A DNA stretch of 64,000 nt from CAYQPF01 sp964419225 (lineage in GTDB: Bacteria; Cloacimonadota; Cloacimonadia; Cloacimonadales; CAYQPF01), in contig CAYQPF010000001.1 of the NCBI GenBank assembly GCA_964419225.1, positions 77,323 to 141,322 of the forward strand, written 5' to 3'. The position numbers were made by a program, and so were the translations under genes. The notes under the pieces were generated by a model. The model was not told where the DNA came from. It did no database searches and saw nothing but the letters and a program-made list of their open reading frames with translations. Position 1 is the first letter of the stretch; each line of letters opens with the position of its first letter. Positions 55,251 to 63,744 of the stretch are shown here, one piece after another.

Positions 55251-58200
55251 ATGATGAACGTATCCAAATCAAGTGTCATCCTTTTAGTTATCCTGACTAT
55301 TCTCATCGGTAGTCTGGGTGCACAGAATTTTATCCAGATCGGAAATGGCACGACTTCAACTCCCATGCCAATTTATTCAATTTGGAATTATGGCTGGTCA
55401 AAATCAATTTATGACTGCTCCACCTTTGGAGGACCCAAGACAATATCTCAATTGGGATTAAATCAGCTGAACAATTCTACTCTCTTACTTACCAATCAAA
55501 AAGTATGGATGAAACAAACAACTGCAACCAACATCAATGGAAACCTGGGATATGAAACACCGGAATCAAACGGATATACTTTGGTTTATGATGGACCTTT
55601 CCAGTCTGCGAATGGTTTGAACTTAGTTGATATTACAGATTTCAATTATACAGGCACAGGCAACCTGATGATCCTCTGGGAAAACAGACATGGAACCGAG
55701 TCTTATTCAGGACCGCAATTTGCCGGAACTGATATTCCTGTTGGTACAGCTTTGATCGCTTGCCTTGGAGCCGATAACGGTATTCCTGCAGGTAACGGCT
55801 GGGAGCCTTATCCACGGGCATTACCTAATATGCGTTTCTACTATTTATCTAATGCTCCTGGTAATCCTGACAACCCAAGTCCTGCGAATAATGCTTTTAA
55901 TATACAACCCGAAACTCAGTTAAACTGGACTTTCGGTTCAAATACTGCTACTTATGATCTGCTTTTTGGAACCAGTCAAAACAATTTGACTACAGTTGTT
56001 AATAATGCTTCTGTAGCGGGATTAACCGGTACATACCAACCTCAGAACCTACAATTCAACACCCAGTATTTCTGGAAGATTATTGCCAGAGGTTCAGATC
56101 AAAGTACAACAGAAGGGCCTGTATGGAGTTTTACGACTCGAATGCTGATCAGTCAATTCCCATATCAGCAGGATTTTGAAGGACATCCCCACAATTTACC
56201 ACCTTATGAGTTGTCTCAATGGATGCCTGAAGGATGGCAAAAGTCAGATAACAATTGGGATCTCAGAGTAGGTTTTGGTATAGAAAGTGATACTTCTGCT
56301 TGTATGGCTGTAAGTTATACTCATACTCAGCCCTCATACCTGTTCTCACCCAGATTCAATATTACACCTGGATATCGTGTAAAATTCCAATGGACTGACA
56401 GAAGTGCCTTCAGAATTAATGATCATGACACCACTTATTTCGAAGTTTCCTCGAATGGCGGAACAAGCTGGACGACTCTGGAAGCTTTGACAACAACTTC
56501 TGAAAATGATAATTGGATGCTGTCTCAGCATATTTTGAACGGAATCAACAGCAACAATGTCTTTTTCCGTTGGAGAGATGTCACTGATGGTTCTTTATAT
56601 GCCAGTGGAACAAGAATAGACGCTTTCACCGTAGAAGCCGTTCCTATGGATGGTGAAATTCTCATCAGACCAACTGCTTTAAATTTCCCGGCTACTGCTG
56701 TCGGCAATTCTGTAACTCTGCCGATCACAATCAAAAATCTGAGTGGAAATCTCAACATTACCGGTATTCAGGTTACTTCACCTTTCAGTGCAGCATATCA
56801 GGGTGTTTTGGCTCAGGGTGATTCTGTGGTAGTGCCTGTAACCTTCCAGCCGACAACTGCAGGGAATTTTACCCAAACTTTAGCTGTCCAGATCAATGGT
56901 AATTACCAGGGACAGAATACTATCCAGATCACTGGTTCCAGTTCTACAGCATTAACTTCTTTCCTGGAGACCTTTGACGCGGCCGTAGTTCCAGCGTTGC
57001 CAACAGGCTGGACCAAACTCAGAACAGCTAATAACCAATTTACGGATATTACAACCTCAGCCAATAGTTCTGATTCTCACTCTCCAGCTAATTTTGTCAA
57101 AATGCTGAATTTTGATGATGAAATTGGCTCAACCTTGATTTTAGTTAGTCCTCAAACCACAGGCTTTGAAGTAAATCAGCTTACTTTCTGGGCTAAAACC
57201 CAGTGGCCGAATGCCAGAATGCAAGTTGGTACTTTGACTAATCCGGTTGATGCTTCGACATTCGTACCAGTACAAATGATTTATCCCACAGCAGACTATG
57301 CCCAATACACGATCAGTTTTACAAATATTACCGATATCAGAAACATTGGTTTCAAGAAGATCTGTGGAGATTCTTTAAGCTCAATTTATATGGATGATGT
57401 TTCCTGGCAGAATGGTAACCAGCAAAATCCGCCACTGCCAAGTGATGTTGTTGCTCCTTTGAACAATGCCGTAAATGTTGCTCAATCTCCATTACTGCGT
57501 TGGACAATTGCAGCCGGTTTACCTACAGCTTACAAATTGTTTGTTGGAACCGATAATCCTCCGACAAACATGGTGAATGGTCAGGATCTGGGTAATGTTC
57601 AACAATATCAGATCAGTTCAGTTATTCCTTATGCAACTCCAGTTTACTGGAAAGTTATTCCTTACAATCAATACGGAGATGCCGTGAATTGTCCTGTATG
57701 GCAGTTTACAATCATGAACGATCCCAGTGTTACAGCTTTTCCTTGGCTGGAAAACTTTGATACCATGCCTGGTATGATCCAACCCTTAGGCTGGACAGTT
57801 CTTAATCTGAATAATGACACAGCCACCTGGAAGACGATCAGCAATCTGAATCAGCCGGGTATCGCTTACAGTCAGCCTACTGCACTGCATTGTCCCTTCA
57901 GTTTCAGTACCCCGCAGAATGACTGGATTTTCACGCCACCTATGACGATGAATGCTAATACTACATATCGTTTGTCTTTCTATTATCATATCATGACCAG
58001 TCCCGAAGGTGTGGAACTACCGGAAAAAATGGAAGTTAAATGGGGTAATGCTGCATCTCCCGATGCAATGAATATTGAACCTTTATTCCAGGATGAGAAT
58101 ATCCTTAATCTGGATTACCAACAGGCAGTTCAACCCTTCACAACAAACAATGCCGGTCAGTACTACATTGGTTTCCACAGTTACAGTGATCCGATGATGT

Positions 58201-58544
58201 GGTTGTTGATTCTTGATAATATCAAAGTTGAAGAAGTAAATGCAGTGAATGATGTATCTGCTGAAAGACCTGTTGTTCTCCAACAGAATTATCCAAATCC
58301 TTTCAACCCCTCAACAACAATTTCTTTCTCTTTGTTCAATCAACAAAATGTAACCTTGAAAATATATAATTCCAAAGGCCAGGTCGTGAAGACACTTGTT
58401 AATGGAAATACAGCTAAGGGTACTCATAATGTTGTTTGGAACGGAAAAGATGATAATGGCAAAACAGTGGCCAGCGGTCTGTATTTCTATAAGTTAAAGA
58501 CCCAGCAAGGCACTTACAACCATAAAATGCTTTTAATAAAATGA
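55251..58544 (+). CDS. Secreted choice-of-anchor J protein with sorting domain
   Basis: The 1097-residue protein begins with a signal peptide (about 1-25). AAGGAG is better spaced to the ATG at 55254 than to the one at 55251, so either is possible. Three choice-of-anchor-J-like domains are marked by D-F-E/E-T-F-D/E-N-F-D ... G-W motifs near residues 307, 573 and 828. Fibronectin-like and ASH-like segments lie between, and a YPNPFNPSTT domain makes up the last 85 residues. It is probably a cell-surface protein. Its stop codon TGA overlaps the palindromic element at 58544. Confidence 0.88.
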   Translation: MMNVSKSSVILLVILTILIGSLGAQNFIQIGNGTTSTPMPIYSIWNYGWSKSIYDCSTFGGPKTISQLGLNQLNNSTLLLTNQKVWMKQTTATNINGNLGYETPESNGYTLVYDGPFQSANGLNLVDITDFNYTGTGNLMILWENRHGTESYSGPQFAGTDIPVGTALIACLGADNGIPAGNGWEPYPRALPNMRFYYLSNAPGNPDNPSPANNAFNIQPETQLNWTFGSNTATYDLLFGTSQNNLTTVVNNASVAGLTGTYQPQNLQFNTQYFWKIIARGSDQSTTEGPVWSFTTRMLISQFPYQQDFEGHPHNLPPYELSQWMPEGWQKSDNNWDLRVGFGIESDTSACMAVSYTHTQPSYLFSPRFNITPGYRVKFQWTDRSAFRINDHDTTYFEVSSNGGTSWTTLEALTTTSENDNWMLSQHILNGINSNNVFFRWRDVTDGSLYASGTRIDAFTVEAVPMDGEILIRPTALNFPATAVGNSVTLPITIKNLSGNLNITGIQVTSPFSAAYQGVLAQGDSVVVPVTFQPTTAGNFTQTLAVQINGNYQGQNTIQITGSSSTALTSFLETFDAAVVPALPTGWTKLRTANNQFTDITTSANSSDSHSPANFVKMLNFDDEIGSTLILVSPQTTGFEVNQLTFWAKTQWPNARMQVGTLTNPVDASTFVPVQMIYPTADYAQYTISFTNITDIRNIGFKKICGDSLSSIYMDDVSWQNGNQQNPPLPSDVVAPLNNAVNVAQSPLLRWTIAAGLPTAYKLFVGTDNPPTNMVNGQDLGNVQQYQISSVIPYATPVYWKVIPYNQYGDAVNCPVWQFTIMNDPSVTAFPWLENFDTMPGMIQPLGWTVLNLNNDTATWKTISNLNQPGIAYSQPTALHCPFSFSTPQNDWIFTPPMTMNANTTYRLSFYYHIMTSPEGVELPEKMEVKWGNAASPDAMNIEPLFQDENILNLDYQQAVQPFTTNNAGQYYIGFHSYSDPMMWLLILDNIKVEEVNAVNDVSAERPVVLQQNYPNPFNPSTTISFSLFNQQNVTLKIYNSKGQVVKTLVNGNTAKGTHNVVWNGKDDNGKTVASGLYFYKLKTQQGTYNHKMLLIK

Positions 58545-58634
58545 GGACTAGCGTCCAGCATATTTAGCAGATATCATACTAGAGGAGCTTGATATTCTTG
58601 TCTTCTCTAGTCATATGATGCGAACATAAAATAG
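58544..58634 (+). repeat. Stop-codon-linked palindromic element, copy B
   Basis: It starts AGGACTAGCGTCCAGCATAT, with the first A belonging to the TGA stop. A 16-bp stem is possible: 58572-58587 with 58602-58610 and 58614-58620, with a 3-base bulge and two G-U pairs. About 90 bases on, GGACTAGCGTCCAGCA starts again at 58635-58650, the beginning of a second unit. Confidence 0.8.
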
Positions 58635-58723
58635 GGACTAGCGTCCAGCACCATTAGCATGGAGCATATATAGGCTAATCCCAAATGAGAAAACCTCAAG
58701 AATAGAATAGAACGAAAAGAACG

Positions 58724-58753
58724 ACCGGTCTGAATCTTCAGGCCGGTTTTTTT
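58724..58753 (+). terminator. Rho-independent terminator, plus strand
   Basis: ACCGGTCTGAA and TTCAGGCCGGT pair over 11 bp with one G-T, followed by seven T. Confidence 0.85.
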
Positions 58754-58794
58754 ATATACTGTTGTTTTATTGGATAATATGAAAATGTGGGTAC

Positions 58795-58820
58795 AAAAAA
58801 GGGCAGGTTTTAAGCCTGCC
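58795..58820 (-). terminator. Rho-independent terminator of the S1-type gene
   Basis: On the minus strand GGCAGG and CCTGCC pair around a 7-base loop and are followed by CTTTTTT. It lies about 17 bases past the stop. Confidence 0.82.
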
Positions 58821-58836
58821 TTTTGTATAAATAGTA

Positions 58837-60372
58837 TTATAAATTACGGAAAGGGTTGTCTTCCGGAACTTCTCTTTTTTGATTAGCGAATTGTTTCCAT
58901 TCTTCATCAGATCTGGATCTTCTGCCTCTGTCGTTACGAGGTTCACGATGATCTCTGGGATCTCTTTGATCTCTGGAGTCTCTGGGTTGTTGTTGTTCTC
59001 TGGCCTGTTGTTCGTCTCTTGGAGTCATTTCTGGCATATTTTCAGGTTCGAGAGAAATTCTTTTCTTAGTTTTATCAATTTCCACAACTTTCAGAGAAAT
59101 GATTTCACCGATATTAAGTTTGGATAACTTCATGTTGGCTCTTTTGATCTTACCGGCTGGTAATAAACCTGTTAAACCATCTTGTAAATTGATGAAAGCA
59201 CCAAAATTGTTCACGCTTTCAATACGGCCTTCAACCATTGTATCAAGAGTTAATAAGGTATCTATATCTTCCCAAACATCTTTTTGCAAAGCTAAGAGGG
59301 AAAGGGATATTTTTCTTTCTTCAGGAACAAGACGGATGATCATGGCATCAACTGTGTCGCCTAAATTAAGGACATCGGAAGGATGATTGATCTTTCTGCC
59401 TCTGCACATCTGAGAGATAGGAATAAGACCTTCAACGCCAGGCTGAAGTTCTACGAAGGAGCCGAAGTTTTCGTGTCTGAGAACACGGCAGGTTACGATC
59501 TTACCTTCTTCAAGATCAGCGAAAGCTGCTTCTAAAGGATTATCTTGCAAAGCTTTTAAACTGAGAGAAATCTTATCATTTTCTTTTTTAATGATCTTAA
59601 CTTCGAGTTCGTCACCTTGTTTTAAAACATCTGCTGCATTTTCAATTCTAATCCAGGAGAATTCGGAAATATGTAATAAACCTTCAATTCCGCCTAAATC
59701 AACGAAAGCACCAAAAGTAGTTACTCTGGTAACAACGCCTTTAACTGTAGAACCGAGTTGGATCAGGTCATTAAGTCTTTCTCTGTTGTCGGAGTTTTCT
59801 TTTTGGAGTAAGCCTTTTCTGGAGACAATAATATTTCTGCTGTCTTCCATTTCTGTGATCATGAAATTAAATGTTTTGCCTAAATAATCATCTGCATTTG
59901 AGGATGGTCTGAGGTCAACTTGTGATACAGGACAAAAGGCTCTTACACCAAATACATCCACTGAGTATCCACCTTTAACCTGGGCAAGAACTTTACCTGA
60001 TACAGGTATTCCGCCAGCAAAAGCTTCTTTAACCAATCTCTTGTTGCCGTGTGAACGGTTCAAACTCTTGGAAATAACAATGTCACTATCAGTAATTCTG
60101 ACTACAAAACCCTTGAGTATATCTCCGATCTGCAGTGTTAAATTACCCTTGTTGTCCATGTATTCGCCAATTTCAGCATAAGCATCTTTCTTACCGCCAA
60201 TATTAACAAAAATAAAACCGTTGTTGATACTTATAATTGCACCTTCAACAACATCACCTTTTACGACAGCTTTCTCATTAGTGAAAGATTCATTGAGCAT
60301 AGCTCCAAAATCTTCGGTTTTAACAGGCTGAGCCTGTTGATTCTCATTTGTGTCCTGTATGTTATCTATCAT
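58837..60372 (-). CDS. rpsA: Ribosomal protein S1-type RNA-binding protein
   Basis: S1 unfolds mRNA and helps the 30S subunit bind it. The 511-residue protein has five S1 (OB-fold) domains in sequence (about residues 35-108, 122-190, 205-275, 290-365 and 375-445). These show G-A-F-V-D-L and G-S-F-V-E-L signatures and I-S-L-S-L-K/L repeats. The tail of 60 residues is unusual, with repeated R-D, R-D-P and R-E-P pairs, probably a disordered basic-acidic RNA-binding tail. GGGAG lies about 6 bases before the ATG. Five S1 domains is fewer than the six of E. coli S1. Confidence 0.88.
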   Translation of the reverse strand: MIDNIQDTNENQQAQPVKTEDFGAMLNESFTNEKAVVKGDVVEGAIISINNGFIFVNIGGKKDAYAEIGEYMDNKGNLTLQIGDILKGFVVRITDSDIVISKSLNRSHGNKRLVKEAFAGGIPVSGKVLAQVKGGYSVDVFGVRAFCPVSQVDLRPSSNADDYLGKTFNFMITEMEDSRNIIVSRKGLLQKENSDNRERLNDLIQLGSTVKGVVTRVTTFGAFVDLGGIEGLLHISEFSWIRIENAADVLKQGDELEVKIIKKENDKISLSLKALQDNPLEAAFADLEEGKIVTCRVLRHENFGSFVELQPGVEGLIPISQMCRGRKINHPSDVLNLGDTVDAMIIRLVPEERKISLSLLALQKDVWEDIDTLLTLDTMVEGRIESVNNFGAFINLQDGLTGLLPAGKIKRANMKLSKLNIGEIISLKVVEIDKTKKRISLEPENMPEMTPRDEQQAREQQQPRDSRDQRDPRDHREPRNDRGRRSRSDEEWKQFANQKREVPEDNPFRNL

Positions 60373-60394
60373 ACATACTCCCTTTGTTCTTGCT

Positions 60395-60422
60395 TTTATA
60401 ATTTTCTATTAAGGACGGTCAA
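60395..60422 (-). promoter_or_regulatory. Promoter of the S1-type gene
   Basis: On the minus strand TTGACC (60422-60417) and TATAAA (60400-60395) are separated by 16 bases, followed by about 22 bases of leader to the start codon. Confidence 0.52.
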
Positions 60423-60553
60423 AAAAGCTGACTGTGCTACTTTTAGAAAAAACCATATGAATACAAAATTTTTGAGAACAGTTATAATGTCCAGTTATTT
60501 ATTTAATTAGTTTGAGGTTACACAACAATATGTACCGTTATAGGGGTAAAGCA

Positions 60554-60588
60554 GTTAGTGGTCAGTGGACAGTGGGCAGTGGCCAGGA
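60554..60588 (+). repeat. 7-nt period array
   Basis: Units GTTAGTG, GTCAGTG, GACAGTG, GGCAGTG, GCCAGGA; the third to seventh bases are strongly kept in the first four. Confidence 0.75.
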
Positions 60589-60760
60589 GGAAAAGAAAAA
60601 GGATTGAGACCAATTCGCGGGGGATTTCCCACCAAGAGTTTTCCACTGTGGGACTCTGTGAATTCCTCTGTGAAACAAAAAAACACTGGGTAGTTTCATA
60701 GGAGATAGGATGGAGAAGATAAATGTTGCTTAAAAAACAAAAAAGGATTTTTAGGTTTAT

Positions 60761-62152
60761 ATGAAAAAAGAGACAGTTTTGAAGAAGACAGTGAGAATCT
60801 CCACGATAGAGGGAGTATTTGCCCAGATCCATTGTTCATTGGCAGTGGTTGGCAGTGTGTTTCTGACTAAATTTGCCGTACTGTTGAATGCCACGGCTAT
60901 CCAGTTCAGCATATTATCTGCGATAGGGCAATTCTCTCAAATTTTTCAGCCTCTTGGAGTAATTCTTACCAGGAAATATAAATATCGTAAGAAGTCAGTA
61001 TTCTGGTTCTCCGGAATAGGACGTTTGTTTTCTTTCTTCTTTGGGTTTATTCCCTTTTTGTTTCTACCGGAAGAAGGGATCTGGATCTTTTTAGCTCTTT
61101 GTTTGATAAGTTCATCTTTACAGGCGATCGGGGGTAATATCTGGATTTCCTGGATTTCAGATATGATTCCTCTACGGATCAGGGGCAGGTTTTTTTCCAA
61201 CAGAAACAGGTATTTGATGTTCGCAGGACTGGTCACAAGTTATTTACTGAGTGTTTTCATTGATACTTTTGATAAGCATAACAACATAATTTCCAAATAT
61301 TTACCTATGATCACTAATCTGGAATTCTTTAAAGCGGAGAATCTGGTTTATGGGTTTTTGATTGTTTTTACAATTGGTACTATTATCGGAATCATGGGGC
61401 TTTTTATTCTGAACAGACAGCCCGAGAAACCGAAGTTCATTGAGGATAGTGATGTCCGGGAAATCCTGATCGATCCTTTCCGGGACAAGAATTTCCGTGC
61501 TTTACTGGTATTTGGCGGATGGTGGATGCTGGCTGTCGGCATAGGTGCTCCTTTCTGGGGACCTTTCATGATTAAGAATCTGGGCATGTCTTTGCTGGAA
61601 ATGCAGTTGTATGCAACTGTTCAGTCTTTTGCTTCAATATTCTCACTGAAAACCTGGGGCATAATCATCGACAGGTTCGGTAACAAAACAGCGATGCGGA
61701 TTGCCATTATCATTGGGGGCTTTAATCCCTTGCTCTGGTTATTTGCCTCTGCCGACTTCTATTGGTACCTCTATTTTGAGGCAGCAATTTCCGGGGTAAT
61801 GTGGGCCGGAGCAGGAATTGTCTCCACAAACTATGTATTATCCATAGCACCCAGGAATAAATCTCAGATCTATTCCGGCATCTATGGAGCTTTCACTGGA
61901 ATTTGTATGGTGGTTACCATGCTGATCTCAGGGGTATTTCTTCCCCCTGCTTTGAAAATAGGTAATCTGGAAATCATCTCAGAACAGGTATTATTCGGTT
62001 TAACCGGATTATTCCGCTGGACTGCTATTATCCCGCTTCTCTGGATCCATGAACCGAATTCCAAGCCCTTAAGACTGGCCTTATCCTTCCTGAATCAGGG
62101 TTTGACTTATAAGGTTATCTCTTTTTCCAATTGGATGTTCAGGAAGAAATAG
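60761..62152 (+). CDS. Major facilitator superfamily transporter
   Basis: The 463-residue protein has about twelve hydrophobic helices. The segment between helices 4 and 5 reads M-I-P-L-R-I-R-G-R-F-F-S-N-R-N-R, and loops rich in K and R lie on the cytoplasmic side, as expected for an MFS carrier. No substrate-specific motif is recognisable. The ATG is preceded by a weak GGA-rich site. It converges with the minus-strand gene that ends at 62206; the 9-nt hairpin array lies between them. Confidence 0.8.
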   Translation: MKKETVLKKTVRISTIEGVFAQIHCSLAVVGSVFLTKFAVLLNATAIQFSILSAIGQFSQIFQPLGVILTRKYKYRKKSVFWFSGIGRLFSFFFGFIPFLFLPEEGIWIFLALCLISSSLQAIGGNIWISWISDMIPLRIRGRFFSNRNRYLMFAGLVTSYLLSVFIDTFDKHNNIISKYLPMITNLEFFKAENLVYGFLIVFTIGTIIGIMGLFILNRQPEKPKFIEDSDVREILIDPFRDKNFRALLVFGGWWMLAVGIGAPFWGPFMIKNLGMSLLEMQLYATVQSFASIFSLKTWGIIIDRFGNKTAMRIAIIIGGFNPLLWLFASADFYWYLYFEAAISGVMWAGAGIVSTNYVLSIAPRNKSQIYSGIYGAFTGICMVVTMLISGVFLPPALKIGNLEIISEQVLFGLTGLFRWTAIIPLLWIHEPNSKPLRLALSFLNQGLTYKVISFSNWMFRKK

Positions 62153-62160
62153 TCTAAAAT

Positions 62161-62198
62161 CTGTCCGACCAGTCCGACATGTCAGACCGGTCAGACAG
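62161..62198 (-). repeat. 9-nt period array that folds into a 19-bp hairpin
   Basis: Read on the plus strand: GTCCGACCA, GTCCGACAT, GTCAGACCG, GTCAGACAG. The two halves are inverted copies. Of 19 pairs, 16 are Watson-Crick and 3 would be C-A mismatches on the plus strand. On the minus strand all three become G-U wobbles. It follows the stop of the minus-strand gene by 8 bases. Confidence 0.8.
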
Positions 62199-62205
62199 GC
62201 AATAA

Positions 62206-63444
62206 TTACATCTTAAGTTTTACTAAATAAGTATTTGCTGGTTGCTTGTGATCTTTGATTAATGCACCAGGTCTCCCTTTAAGCAGGACATGAACCTCAT
62301 TATTTACAACAAAATCACCGAGCAATGAATAGAAATAAGGTTTATCCTTCTTAAGGACAGTTTTTCCGATAATAGAGTAGTCGCGTTTACTAAGCAGGGA
62401 AATTTCAGAATCATCTTTGTTAGAGGAGACAAATCCAATTGTATTGTTGTTAACAACAAATAGTTTGATTGCTGATGTCAGCACATTGGGTTTGAATTCT
62501 TTCAATAATTGACCTTTCTCATTTATGATATTTAAATATGTGTTTTTAAGATCAGTTACTTTGTAATATTTGACCAATAAGAGATTATCTATATATCCAA
62601 CTAATGAATACTTTTTCTTTTTCTTACTAAAATATCCACTATCAAAATGATTCAAAACTATACTTTGAGGATTGCTTAAATCAATATCCGCGATATCGAG
62701 TTTCGTGAAGAACCAAAACTTCCTAAAATATGTAATTGCAACTCTTTTTCCGCTCTCCTGCCAGTGTACTAATGCCTTGTCTTCACTAGTGGGGGAAAGT
62801 TGATTGAAAATTCTGGCATCAATCCCCTTCACTTCTCCAACTTTATCTAAATTCATATTATAAATAGTTAATTCGTGCTTCTTGAATAACCATAACCCTT
62901 TACTCTTCCAAGTAAAAATATAGCTTTTACTAAATCCATATTTGTTAAATTGGTTTAGAATTGATGAAGTTGCCTTAGTTTTATAGGAATACTTGTAAAA
63001 AGTTTTAGCTTTAGCATCGAAGCAAGTAACATCATTTGAATTGGCATGTAAGATTTCCAAACCGGTTTTTAACGAATAGGCTGCAAAAATCGGGTCATTC
63101 GGTTTGCCTTCTACGATTCTGGTTACATTTCCATTCTTAAGTATTAAAAAAATATTATCCGGACCATTCGAATTATCCAATGTGCGGAGTGAAAAGGCAC
63201 CTTGTTTTTTTTCACTATAGACAACAGAATTTGAGATTTCTTTCAAATCACTATTAACAACCTTTCTCTCAACTTTAACAGTATTGTTTTCTTCAAAGAC
63301 TCTGAATAAATAGTACTGATCACCAACCAAAACAACTGTTTTAAACTCAGTGGGAATGAGTAAACTGTTATCCTGGGTTAATTCCAAGGCTGACATCATA
63401 CTCAAAATAAACAATAGTAACGCAACAACAAGAACTCTTTTCAT
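62206..63444 (-). CDS. Exported protein of unknown function, perhaps beta-propeller
   Basis: The start is the ATG at 63444, with AGGAG about 5 bases before it; the upstream start at 63507 lies on a -35 box (412 residues). A signal peptide (about 1-20) is followed by about 390 residues of repeated short beta strands with many aromatic and charged residues (Y-Y-L-F-R-V-F, A-L-V-H-W-Q-E-S-G-K and similar). This suggests a propeller-like or WD-type fold, but no family is recognised. It stands between two 9-nt arrays and has no operon partners. Confidence 0.65.
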   Translation of the reverse strand: MKRVLVVALLLFILSMMSALELTQDNSLLIPTEFKTVVLVGDQYYLFRVFEENNTVKVERKVVNSDLKEISNSVVYSEKKQGAFSLRTLDNSNGPDNIFLILKNGNVTRIVEGKPNDPIFAAYSLKTGLEILHANSNDVTCFDAKAKTFYKYSYKTKATSSILNQFNKYGFSKSYIFTWKSKGLWLFKKHELTIYNMNLDKVGEVKGIDARIFNQLSPTSEDKALVHWQESGKRVAITYFRKFWFFTKLDIADIDLSNPQSIVLNHFDSGYFSKKKKKYSLVGYIDNLLLVKYYKVTDLKNTYLNIINEKGQLLKEFKPNVLTSAIKLFVVNNNTIGFVSSNKDDSEISLLSKRDYSIIGKTVLKKDKPYFYSLLGDFVVNNEVHVLLKGRPGALIKDHKQPANTYLVKLKM

Positions 63445-63478
63445 AAAACTCCTCCGATATTCATTCTCAACTGTGGTA

Positions 63479-63507
63479 GTGTTATGGTACAGTGATATTA
63501 TTGTCAA
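63479..63507 (-). promoter_or_regulatory. Candidate promoter of the exported protein gene
   Basis: On the minus strand a perfect TTGACA (63507-63502) and TAACAC (63484-63479) are separated by 17 bases. The -10 match is poor. Confidence 0.35.
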
Positions 63508-63528
63508 GGTGTTTTTTTAAGGTAAGCA

Positions 63529-63564
63529 ATCGGACATGTCTGACCAGTCCGACTCGTCTGATAA
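63529..63564 (+). repeat. 9-nt period array (GTCYGACNN), second copy
   Basis: Units ATCGGACAT, GTCTGACCA, GTCCGACTC, GTCTGATAA; the same kind as the array at 62161, on the other side of the exported-protein gene. Confidence 0.7.
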
Positions 63565-63570
63565 GTCAAA

Positions 63571-63598
63571 AGAAAAGGGGTGCAATTACTTGCACCCC
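63571..63598 (-). terminator. Terminator of the last minus-strand gene
   Basis: GGGGTGCAA and TTGCACCCC form a perfect 9-bp stem with a 4-base loop. On the minus strand TTTTCTTTTG follows. Confidence 0.78.
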
Positions 63599-63627
63599 CG
63601 GATATCTTCAAGCCAGTCTGAAGACAG

Positions 63628-63744
63628 GCTCAACATATATGCTGGACATTAGCCCCATTTAGTAATCATATAAGATGACTACAGGAATGAGAGTATTAAC
63701 ATCTCACATATGTTATCCGCATAATATGCTGGACGCTAGTCCTA
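63628..63744 (-). repeat. Stop-codon-linked palindromic element, copy D, with partial second unit
   Basis: Read on the minus strand it starts at the TAG stop as TAGGACTAGCGTCCAGCAT, then GATAACATATG, CTGTAGTCAT and ATATGATTAC. About 89 bases from its start a second, altered head GGGCTAATGTCCAGCATAT appears (63634-63656). Confidence 0.75.

Larger units (their letters stand above)
60373..60760. other. 388-bp spacer with the S1 promoter and a 7-nt array
   Basis: The S1 promoter lies at the left. A 7-nt array lies at 60554-60588. A CTGTG motif repeats at 60646, 60656 and 60668 within a stretch rich in C and T. No gene is evident. Confidence 0.6.
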
